From assembly GCA_022457065.1 (NCBI GenBank), contig JAJGBQ010000006.1:2728001-2792000 (forward strand): 64,000 bases of DNA, read 5' to 3'. Positions 45,835 through 55,666 of the stretch are shown here, piece after piece. The notes under the pieces are model-generated. The model saw only the letters and a program-made list of their open reading frames with translations. It did no database searches and had not been told where the DNA came from. The position numbers and the translations under genes were made by a program. Position 1 is the first letter of the stretch, and every line of letters starts with the position of its first letter. Origin of the DNA: Curvularia sp. ZM96 (taxonomy: Eukaryota; Ascomycota; Dothideomycetes; Pleosporales; Pleosporaceae).

Positions 45835-47451
45835 ATGCCTCGCTTTTGGATTAGTTTTTTCTCTTTTTTCTTTTTTTTTCTTTTTGCGCTCCCTATGCTT
45901 TATGGCGGCTTCATCTGCCCTCCAAAGGCTCGCGACCTAATCGCGCATCAACACTGCATTAGCAATACCCTACTACCCTATGTGACTTCAGATTTTGCTA
46001 TACACTCACTTACACCCACTATCAGTGTTATCAGCTCGGTCGTTAGTGGAATTCCAAACCTCAGCACCGCAAAGTTTCTGGACGTTTTCGGTCGACCGCA
46101 CGGCTTCCTTTCCTCTACCATCCTCGCTACTATTGGTCTTATTATGTCAGCAGCCTGTAACAACGTAAAGGCGTATACCACCTCGCAGGTGTTCTACACT
46201 GTAGGACTGAACGGAGTGGGCTTCAGTCTTAGTGTCTTCATTGCCGACATTACCACCCTGAATAACCGTGGTCTTGTTTAATCTATCTGTGCATCAGCCA
46301 ACATCATCACAGCGTGGCTCGGAGGACCTATCTCAACCGCTTTCCTGAATGGTGCAGGCTGGCGGTGGGCATTTGGCATGGAGAGTATTCTAGTTCCAGC
46401 AGTTATTCTGGCCCTGTTTGGTCTCTTTATGTACCACTTCTTCCAGGCGCAAAAACAAGGCCTGGTGTCATTGCCCAAAACAAGGCCTCGTGCACTATAT
46501 CCGCGAATGGGATGTAGTTGGCCTTCTGAGCATTTCGCTCGGTGTTGCCTTCTTCCTCCTACCTTTTGATCTGTACGCACAGTAAGCCAAAGGATAGAGC
46601 TTGCCGATGCTTATTTGCTTCTTAGTCTTCAGTATTCTGATACACATCGGATTTGGAGTCTGGGAAAAGTACTTCACTCTAGTAATATTCATTCCCTGGC
46701 GACTTCTGCGTGATCGCACTGTCGCGGGTGCGTGTTTGCTTTCCTTCACGCTCTTCTTTAGCTCTGTGTGCTGATTATGTACTACAGCTCTATCCTCCAA
46801 GTTGTTAATGACTTGAGCTTGACCCGCGCAAGTTACGTCATTTCGATCAACCAAGTTGTCGGCTTTTTCTTCGCTATTGGCATTGGTGCATTCATGTTTT
46901 ATATGTGCCGCTTCAAGAGTATAACTCTATACTTTGCTATTCCCATCTCCATTCTCGGATCAGGCCTACTGACATACTTCCGGGAGCCTATGGGAAACAT
47001 TCGGTATATCATTATGTCCATGTTCTTTATTGCAGTTGGCAGTGGCACAATCATGATTACCGATGAGATTGCCATTCTGACCGCTGTCAAGGAGCAGCAG
47101 CATTTCGCCGTTGCCATTGCACTTGTGTCCATGTTTGGCAGCATCGGCGCAGCATTCGAACTCAGCGTATCAGCGGCGACTTGGCAGGAACAATTTCCTA
47201 AGGCGCTCATGAAGTACATTCCTGTTGAAGACATGGCCAACATCGAAATGATATACATGGACATCTTAACGCAGCTAACATACCCAATTGGCAGCCCCAC
47301 CCGCATCGCCATCCAGCGGGCGTACGGTGACGCACAGATGTACTTGTTCATCGCTGCTACTGCTGTGTGGGTCCTGGGTATTGTTGCCACGCTGATGTGG
47401 CGGGATTTCGAACTCAAGAGCATCAAGCAGACAAAGGGCCGTGTATTTTAG
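45835..47451 (+). pseudogene. Siderophore-iron transporter (MFS, SIT family), disrupted
   Basis: The translated pieces cover almost a whole SIT-family major-facilitator protein: LLPYVTSDFAIHSLTPTISVISSVVSG, KFLDVFGRPHGF, GLNGVGFSLSVFIADITTL, WRWAFGMESILVPAV, then FTPVIFIPWRLLRDRTVAGA and a 200-residue C-terminal half (SITLYFAIPISILGSGLLTY to LWRDFELKSIKQTKG). These pumps take up ferric siderophores at the plasma membrane. Lesions: TAA at about 46279 where CAA is expected (GLV|SICAS), a frame change near 46470-46490 beside a repeated AAACAAGGCCT, stops near 46582, and another frame change near 46770. The N-terminal first membrane span is replaced by a poly-Phe stretch of unrelated character. 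The last 228 codons are still open. Not functional as read. Confidence 0.8.
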
Positions 47452-48377
47452 TCCTCCCAAGCAGATTTCGTTCTTGTGTTGCATCAGCATGATAATTCAC
47501 AAATGCGACATTGTTCTATTTCAATATTGTTTGGATGTGGTATGGTGGGATACCAAACAATGAAGCGAAGACGACAGCTTCATAGCATGCGAGAAGAAGC
47601 TACGAGAGGGTAGAATATGGTTACGGCCAAAAAGGATACTATTCTAATAGACAGTCATTTAATAAAGAGAAAGGCGGAACATATTAAGAGAATCTAGGGC
47701 ACAAGTCATAATTCAACCCTTTCACCAAATGTATGTGGGTGGAGCTTGGCAGAACATTTCCTGGTTGATTTCGCCGAAGGTGGTCCAGGATTAAGCGGTG
47801 GGAGTCGATGTTGACAGCCAGCACCTTTTCGTTTCGGAGTGTTTTGGCTGTCAAGGTCGCTATCTAAATCTTTCCAGACAGGATATAAGGCGATCCATGT
47901 GCAAAAGAAATAGACGGAGGTTACTCCACTAGTTGAGTCAAGTTCGGCCAATGAATGAACCAAGCACTGCCGAGTAAGCATCTTGTTTAGCGCCCGGGCT
48001 TTTCTCCAATCTTCTCTGCTCTAAGGGGAGACGTGGGGCAGAAAAAGATTTCGAGCGAGATTCCGTTGGAATGAAACCTGACTTGCTTTTCTTTTCGAAT
48101 TTGAACATGCTGAAGCTTCTTCTTGTGTCATCTACTGCACTTTCAACACATTTCCAAATTTAACTCATTTCTTTACTTTCTTTCCTTTGGCTTAGTTCCA
48201 ATTACACGCTCGAGAACTCTACCACACTGCCTATTTCCAAGTCTACAGTAGGCGAGAAGAGGGTGATGCTCCCGCCTGGCGTTTATAAACCCGTCATATC
48301 TCTCTAGAAATCTACATAAACTTAGGAAATTAACCACGATGCTATATACAAACACTGTCAATACCTTGTCCGTGCCG
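47452..48377. other. Intergenic region
   Basis: Short minus-strand frames without family features. Nothing supportable was seen. Confidence 0.35.
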
Positions 48378-49125
48378 GCCAATACAGTCTAGTTTACTAA
48401 GGTACAAACGGCGAAGCGGTTTTGCTTTCACATTCAGAAAAGATCTCCATACTTAAAACTGCCCGACGCGCTATTACGGACCTTGGGCTTCTAGGATACC
48501 CTATAGTAGCTAGTATAAGCAGACAGAGTATAAATGAAAGTATCGAGCTGGCGCAAGACGCCTAAGTTGCCGGCGCATCCTTTAGCCTTTTACTGCCGCC
48601 TAGTTTTTAGGCCAAACCTATCACAGAAGAATTATTACTAGGTTATACAGGAACATCGTAGATGCAAGCCCTTTTCCTATTATTATCTACAATTTTCCTG
48701 CTGTAACCTCTAGTGTGGACCTGAATTCTGACGACCTCGCTGCTTTGGCACAACACCCCAACATCGTTGCCGTTACATTAACATGCGGCAATATTGCTAA
48801 TACTATCCGCCTGACTTCACGATTCTCGTCTGCACAATTTTCCGTGTACGGCGGCTCCTCCGATTTCCTATTCCCTACGCTAGAAGGAGGCGGTGTAGGG
48901 CATGTAACAGGAATAGGGAATGTTTTTCCTAAAGCTACAGCGAGAATGTACGATTTGTGGATGAGAGGAAAGAAGGAGCATTGCAAGACGTGGTGGCGAA
49001 CGCAGAATGGGCCTGCAAAGAGAGTTTAGCGCTGACAAAGTTTGCTGCATGGCATTTTGTAGGTTCCAAATTGGGAATAGATTGAAGCCTTGCGGCCACT
49101 ACGGCTCTACTTGCCTCCAGGAGAA
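48378..49125 (+). pseudogene. Dihydrodipicolinate-synthase-family aldolase, decayed
   Basis: The plus strand reads GTNGEAVLLSHSEKISILKTARRA, GYPIVASI, SPFPIIIYNFPAVTS (the Tyr-containing active-site loop YNFP), LAQHPNIVAVTLTCGNIANTIRL (Lys replaced by Thr at the expected Schiff-base LKLTCGN position), VYGGSSDFLFPTLEGGGVGHVTGIGNV and NAEWACKESLAL. This matches the fungal DapA/NAL family (pyruvate-dependent aldolases). Stops occur before GTNGEA (TAA for CAA), after AQDA (TAA) and in PSF* (TAG), and the frame changes around 48630 and 48980. The start is missing. The combination of nonsense, frameshift and loss of the apparent catalytic Lys marks a dead gene. Confidence 0.75.
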
Positions 49126-50472
49126 AAAGCAAGGTAGTAGACTGTTGATATAATAGGGGTCTTAGAGGTAGAAGGGAATTCTATTCTCGAGAAATAATTA
49201 TAAATATCACTCTTAACACGTATGTGACGGCCTATTTCGACTTCGTTGCTTCTCAACTATGAGAAAACTCTTCTTGCTACTTCTAATAAGCAATGGTCTG
49301 GAGTGGGCTGAAACGGCACAAAAGCGACAAAAAGATAAGATAATGGTGCAAGGGCGGTTACTATGAGAGCTTGGATCTCGGCCAAGGTACAGCACACTTG
49401 CCAAGGCGCTATACCTAAATAGTTATAGTACTGGCAGTGCCATAGCATAGCAGTGAGATAAGTTACTCTGGCCCCAATTGATTTCGATTTCCTCACGTTT
49501 CTGCGCAGCTATCATGTAAAGGGTTAATTCAACTCCCATGACACGTTCAGCTCAATTTATTTTCAGCTTACTGATGAAACCCCTTAACTGATAATGTATC
49601 AGGCGGCCAGTCCAACGTAAGCTTCACCCCTGCCTAAAGTTTAGGTAGATAGGTAAGGGTAAAACGCGCGATCCGACTATTGTTCACAAGGGACCATAAT
49701 CTAGTTTGGCACAACGAGTAGGATGGGATAGAGTTATTATGTAGGCTTGGACAGCACATGCAGCTAATGCGGACCATGTGCAGCCTACTTCCACTACCCT
49801 ACTCTGTAATATAAAATCCGAGACCTTTCCATGCAAAAAACTCATAACGGGCAACTTTGCTGATGCTGATAGCGCTAAATTATATTACCTTTATCTACTC
49901 TTGCTTCTTTAAGCCTAGTTAGTACACGCAGGAACTATATTAAGGACCATCAATAACATAGGAGCATGGTCGGACAATAATGCCGCTAGCGTTGCCCTTG
50001 ACTAGAGCGCAGATCAGATAATCAGATACTGTGTGCGTCACAGCAGCCGCGAAATATCTCAATATAGCATTATCTAACCTGGTTACTGTAGCAGACTCAA
50101 GGCTATCGTGGCTATTATAACAATGTTGATCGCAAAAAACGTGTTTGAACACTACTACACTAGCCGACATCTAACGTGTCCAGGTCGCTGGTAAGTCTTC
50201 TATGCACTATTCCCAAAGATGCGTGCTCATTTTGACTAACCCAGGATGCGTCAAGTAAGAGTTAGGACGCGTTACAGTTCTATATATGCATTCTCAAGGA
50301 ATAGGGTAAATCGATAGTGCTGGCGTCAGCCAAACGTGCAAACTTACGGTGAGAGGCGAAACAGCTTAATAGACCAACTGCATTTGTAGTCTACAGGTAG
50401 ATGCGAGCGTGTGAAAGTGGTAAACTACCCTATCTAGACAGAGAAATAAGTGGGGGAAAAACAGTTAAAGTG
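49126..50472. other. AT-rich gene-free DNA
   Basis: No gene or family similarity recognised. Probably old repeat-derived DNA bordering the MITE. Confidence 0.3.
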
Positions 50473-50698
50473 GGGTTAGCCTAGACTGGCAAATGGGTTA
50501 GGGTAGGGCTGGGGTAGGGCTGCCAAGAGGTGGGTAGGGGTATTGCTGGGTCATCTAGTTAACCAATCACAATATCTTATTACAGATATACTTACCAGGG
50601 CACCCTATACTCTACCCCCACCTACCTGCCAAGTAATCCAGCCCTGCTCCATACCTACGGTGGGTGTCCCATACCCATTTGCCAGCCTAGGTTAGCCG
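50473..50698. mobile_element. MITE of about 225 bp with terminal inverted repeats
   Basis: Left end GGTTAGCCTAGACTGGCAAA and, reverse-complemented, right end GGCTAACCTAGGCTGGCAAA; both continue ATGGGT. About 22 of 25 terminal positions agree. The interior is rich in GGGTAGGG and CCTACC and has no coding capacity. A related partial copy in opposite orientation lies at about 37125-37260, which shows that it is a dispersed family. No convincing target duplication was identified. Confidence 0.65.
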
Positions 50699-50972
50699 AA
50701 AGGATGGGAGCTAATGCGCGGCTTAACGAGAAACAGGCAAGAGGTTGAGCGATATTAGGTCAATATGAACACCTAGACGATGATTAATGATTATACATAG
50801 TTACATCCAATACAGTTTTTTCTATACAATGGGTATGGAGCATTATATAATTCAATCAAGGGGTAGTCGAGTCTAGATATAAATACTCCGAACCCATTCA
50901 CCCATTCTCCCTCACCACCATCTACTCGAGCCTCACCAGAATACACTAAACGACAATCTTTAAAGTTAAGCC

Positions 50973-51351
50973 ATGTACGCCTCTACCATTGTTTCGTCCC
51001 TTATCCTGGGCCTCTTGGTTCAGAGCACTACTGCGACCGTCAGCTACGGGAAATCGAGCGCCAACGAACCCAGTAAGTGTTCTCTAGCTCTTCAGAATGC
51101 ATACCAGACTAATGCCAATCTAAGTTGCCTGGATCTCTGGCCAGTCTGAATGTCAGTACACACGTATTACCGGCGCGGGTGCCAATCCATGTGAGATTCG
51201 TTTCACGCTCTCCAACGGCTTCACCTACTTCCTTCGGGGTTGCGGCGGTGCGGGCCTCACGCTCTTCAACAATGATGGCTCGTTCAATACCAACTGCGGC
51301 TCAAAGAGGCAGAACCTGGCATGTGGCGTCAGGCAGGAATGGAGTTGCTAG
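50973..51351 (+). CDS. Small secreted protein with six cysteines (candidate effector)
   Basis: Two exons (50973-51072, 51125-51351; intron 52 nt, GTAAGT...AAG), 108 residues. Signal peptide MYASTIVSSLILGLLVQSTTA. The mature chain contains AWISGQSECQYTRITGAG, PCEIRFTLSNGFTYFLRGCGG, LTLFNNDGSFNTNCGSKRQN and ends LACGVRQEWSC; six Cys allow three disulfides, and the alternating hydrophobic pattern suggests a compact beta-fold. The unspliced DNA has a different frame open across exon 2, so the gene is easily missed. No family was recognised. Effector or antimicrobial roles are possible on general grounds only. A CT-rich leader precedes the start. Confidence 0.7.
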
Positions 51352-51726
51352 AAAGCTACAAGATACAAAAGTTCGGATAGAGGCGAACCCCCACAGTCTT
51401 TTCCATGTCTTCCACTATTTTTCTCATGTAACCGACAGGGGAAGTGAATACTCTCCGATATACACTACGCTTTCGGAATTGTTATCTTCTGAGGCCTACG
51501 CACTTTAAAGTCAGGTTTCAGCAAAGTAGGTCTGCGTGTTACGGTACATAGAAACTTAGATTCTACAATGAACAAAAGAGTACACTCGTTATTTAGCTTA
51601 GTATATACTATCTCATACGCAGTCGACGTCCCCTGCACTCACAGTTTAGCAAGACAATATACTAGATTCTAATGCTATGTCCTTCATACCTTAAGCACTG
51701 ATAAGCCTATACTACATTACTAACCT

Positions 51727-52173
51727 ATGTTAAGGATCGATCTTGTAGGGTGTTTCTCACAAGATGTGCCACCTACCTTTCCCTTACCGCCTCCATGGGC
51801 AGCTGACTCAGAATCTCCCTTACACTCTCTACGAGTATTTTCGCCAATGTCGTTATTCTGGAAGCCACGATTACCGATGCAGCTAGACTATATCTCTACC
51901 TTGGACGACATCGTCTTGCTCATCTCGCTTGACTGGGCTTTCAATATGGAACAGCTGGTGCTAGCGATTACGAGCGGCAGCTGGATGGAGCCGGCTCTAT
52001 ATCATATCTTGGCGATCAGACCACTTCTATATAGCAATAGCCCCGGCCACGTGATAGAAGAAGTGTCCTGCCTCGGCACACTGTTTTTTTGTCACCCCTC
52101 TAGGGATTACTGGGAAGGTCGCCCGTACGGACGGCAGCCATTTCGCGCAAACTTTTGCTTGTTCTTACAATAA
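51727..52173 (+). pseudogene. C-terminal fragment resembling a fungal-specific transcription factor
   Basis: A 148-codon frame. RIDLVGCFSQDVPPTFPLPPP and, near the end, VIEEVSCLGTLFF resemble the C-terminal part of fungal Zn-cluster regulators (the segment just before the LxxLLF-type helix). No DNA-binding domain or upstream exons were found within 400 bp. It is probably a gene fragment or the relic of one. Confidence 0.4.
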
Positions 52174-53114
52174 ATAGAGTAGAGTGGAACTAGCTTAGGC
52201 CGCTGCTATTGTGGGAGCTATACTTTGCCGCGGTCGAGACGAAAGACTAAGTCGAGCGAAGTCTGTATATAACTATGCTAGCCACAGGCATGACAGGTAT
52301 GCAACTGTAGGAGTGGAACAAGATTATGTAGATTGTTAAGGGTGTACTGTAGGTTGAGAAAGTCTTTATAGGAAGCGATGAGCTAATCTGAGACAAGGTG
52401 ATGCAAATCGTCAGCGAGCAATTAGTGTGCGCGGTGTTGATGGACACACTAATAGTTTTAGCTAGCGAATAAGGCTGTGCACACTAGTCTACATCAAGGA
52501 AGTACATATCCTTACGCCTATACACACTAGACACACTATACATACTCTATAAGCGACCGATATACTCCCATATCTATTAGAGCATCCTATACACGACAAA
52601 CACTTTCGTTAGCACTTAACTCTGCATTATTACTAGCTGAGGGTTCAGTAAGTATAATGCGCATAGAAATAGCAGCCTGATTTCAGAGTCCATTTCAATA
52701 AGAGTACCTCATGACTTTATTAATTTCCTAAATTAGATTTTATAATAAAAACTAAGATTAAACGACTTCTACTAGTATAAAACTTGAGAAATTGATTCCT
52801 ATAGTGCTAGGATTCTTGACACATGGTATAGAGTGCCTGAATATAAAAGCCGTATCTACTTCACACATATAGTGATATCTCTACTAGGCGCATATTAGCA
52901 TACACTTACAGTAAGCCTTTTAGTTGCCTAAATATGAAATTCCGTTTTGGACATTCTAATACGCACAATCCAAAGAATAGCTGTGGTATAAGTAGGGCAT
53001 CTCAGAACTACAGAAAAGAATTACAACACTTAAACTCCCTAACAGCAAGACACTTATTAGTTAATTAGCACTCTTGTTTACTTCCTTCTTTCTATTAATT
53101 AACTATTTTCGAAG
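52174..53114. other. AT-rich gene-free DNA
   Basis: Contains nothing recognisable except the presumed promoter of the next small secreted protein (TTAATTAACTATTTTC before the start). Confidence 0.35.
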
Positions 53115-53579
53115 ATGCTGTCGAATAACATCGCTTTCATTGCGCTCTTTACAGCTATCTCCAACCTTACGAACGCTGCTCCAACCAATGCGAGCACTCA
53201 CTCCCTCGCAGCCCGTCAACAAACCAAGGAAACTATCTACCTAACCAACTGTAGTTCTAAATCGGAGTATAGCTACGACAAGAAGGGCCACAACTCTCAA
53301 GACCACTCCTTCCCCGACGACACTTGCAAGTTCAGCGCGGGCAACAATCTACCTATCAACTGGGAGAACTCCTTCCACAAGTGCACATTTGATTCAGGCG
53401 TATCCTTTGAGACGAATCTGGGCGTCACTCAAGCTCCCAATGATTTTATTGGAGGAGGAACGCAGAGGGTGCCGGGTCAGAATCCTAAGGCTTTTGACTG
53501 CTTCCAAGACAATGGCAGGGTTCTGTACAGGACTGGATCAACTAATTGCAATGCTATCATTTGGTGCAATCCACGGTAA
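53115..53579 (+). CDS. Small secreted protein (candidate effector)
   Basis: Single exon, 154 residues. Signal peptide MLSNNIAFIALFTAISNLTNA, then a short pro-segment ending in AARQ, reminiscent of a processing site. The mature part begins QTKETIYLTNCSSKSEYSY and contains five Cys (TNC, DDTC, HKC, FDCF, NCN/IWC region) in a Ser/Asn/Gly-rich, mostly beta-like chain, ending AIIWCNPR. The pattern ETIYLTNC is common at the start of small fungal secreted proteins of unknown function. No intron is needed. Function unknown. Confidence 0.75.
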   Translation: MLSNNIAFIALFTAISNLTNAAPTNASTHSLAARQQTKETIYLTNCSSKSEYSYDKKGHNSQDHSFPDDTCKFSAGNNLPINWENSFHKCTFDSGVSFETNLGVTQAPNDFIGGGTQRVPGQNPKAFDCFQDNGRVLYRTGSTNCNAIIWCNPR

Positions 53580-55666
53580 GTATTCCATGGAATAGGTGTA
53601 AGCGTTTTCACTAACTAGGAGTTTGAGTAGAATTTAAGTTATGGTGGGAGACCTAAGTTTCAAGACAAGAATTAACAAATGGCTGCGGCACATTTGTAGT
53701 GAAACGGAAAGTCGGGAATCATCTTAGTTTGGGTGTGTTGCAGAATATAGCTTAGAGAAAGGAACAGGCTTGCAGACTCCTTCTGTATAGAAATCGCATG
53801 TCTACTCATCGACATATCCTCAGCTTCTGTACTTAAAAATACCGTTATATGCAAAGACCTGAAGACATGATAATATTAACCTTAAGGAATAGCCAGCTAT
53901 TACATCGTACATATACGATATAAGCAACCATATAATAGTGAAATTCGCCGCGGCCTAGCTGTCTTGTCAATTAGCTAAACCTTACCTTGGCAGTAGGGTA
54001 TCACGCAGATCTCACGTAGCACAATTCTACTACACTTCTTTAATCCCGTAACCCAGACACTAAGAGATGTAAATGATCTTGGTTCAGCAGGTAGGGAAGT
54101 CTTTACGAGGTAGCCAGGCTCATTTTGGACGTTGCGGGAGGATCTACAGGCTCTAAACAAGTAGTTAACAGACGCCCGCCCAGAGCAACGCGAGAATTAA
54201 CCACGCCCGTTGACTATGGTCCCATTCGGTCGTGATGCCAGCTTCGTTGAGAGGAGAGACATATTTAATCAGATCCAAGCTAAATGCGCTGAACCAGGCT
54301 CGCGGATCGCGCTCGTCAGACTAGGCGGCATCGGATGAATATAGACACGTCGGCCATAATAGACAGTTAACAGTGTAAAGTAAGTCGCAGCATGGCATTA
54401 AACTAGCATGCTAAATCTAAGCGATCGCCTAAAAAGCGGGCGTCCTAAGTTCGTGCGAGTAACGTGCTGTAGCTTAGGTAGAGCTATCGCGATATTACAA
54501 AGTGCGTTAAGGTGCCTAGGTGGCAGAATACTAAGGCGAACATATTTCAGATCCTGCAAAGCTAGCTACAAGATCATAGAAAGGAGAGATAGTTCTTACC
54601 CTTAAGAATGTCGTCAATGCTAGCTTCTTATTAAAGCCTTAAAGCGCTAGTCGTAATAGAGATGAGTGGTATAAAGGGTAAAAGCTCGCAGCTACTTATA
54701 ATCTACGTTCCGCAGCACCAGAAAGAATTAGTTCTAATTACAACGCGTAGCGGGAATATAGCGCTGCAGCTAGTTAAGCAGTTTAATCCTATTGCAGTTC
54801 AGCTTATAGAGAAGTAAGGTATGCTGGCTCTTTTTTTTTTTAGAAAAAGCCAGCGCAGCAGGATAGCAGCGAGGAGGGTATCGGGCTTGCCACCAGGCTA
54901 GAGTACATGCTGCTTGCTATTGTCTAGGTAGTAGCATATATTTCACAACCACGGCCGCGTTACTCTATGTAACAATACCTCAAGGATTTCTAAAGGAGCG
55001 ACCGCAAAAGAACGATTCTTTTCAACTATAAGGGAGAACAGCTTTGTCGAGGCTAGGAGGCATGCAACTCGATTATTGTAACATAGCAGATATCTTTTAA
55101 CAACATCCACCAGACCAGGCCGTTAGTGACTCGCTTGCGTTAATGAGCTTCTACGACCATTAGGGCATTCTAGGGCTTACGGGTGGTTACTCCTCAACTA
55201 ATGGGCTATCGCTCTCCAGTTTATGAGTGGTTAGGACACTAATAAGCTAGGAGGCCCACAGCCCAAACGCGTTCTGACCAGGATAAGAAGTCCCACCACC
55301 TAACACCAAGAATAACGACATCACACAGACTCTTTTTTCATGTAAAACATTCTTTTATCCACTACCTAAGGGCGTCTAGGAGAGGCGCGAAGCCCACTAA
55401 TAAACTGGTGGCATATAAGGTAGAAACAGTCGCGTTTAGGAAAGAAACAGTGGCATTTAGGATGTTTTTTAGGCTGACGTCACATATGTGGTAGTGTTCT
55501 TAAGACAGTAGTAAATGGGAAATTTTTACACCAAGTAGTGGTATGGCGGAAATTTGCCGCACTTAAAATCGTGCAGATAGATATATGCTGACTAATCGTT
55601 ACGAATCGTATGGGTAGTTAACTACTATCGCTAAAGCCGACATGCTAATTTCCTACATACTCACCC
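53580..55666. other. Degenerate, probably transposon-derived DNA
   Basis: From about 54650 to 55260 the plus strand reads as interrupted protein (QLLIIYVPQHQKELVLITTRSGNIALQLVKQF; then TIPQGFLKERPQKNDSFQL; then SDSLALMSFYDH*GILGLTGGYSS) with TAG/TAA codons. The parent family is not recognised; the texture is that of a RIP-affected multicopy sequence. Nothing is intact. Confidence 0.35.
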
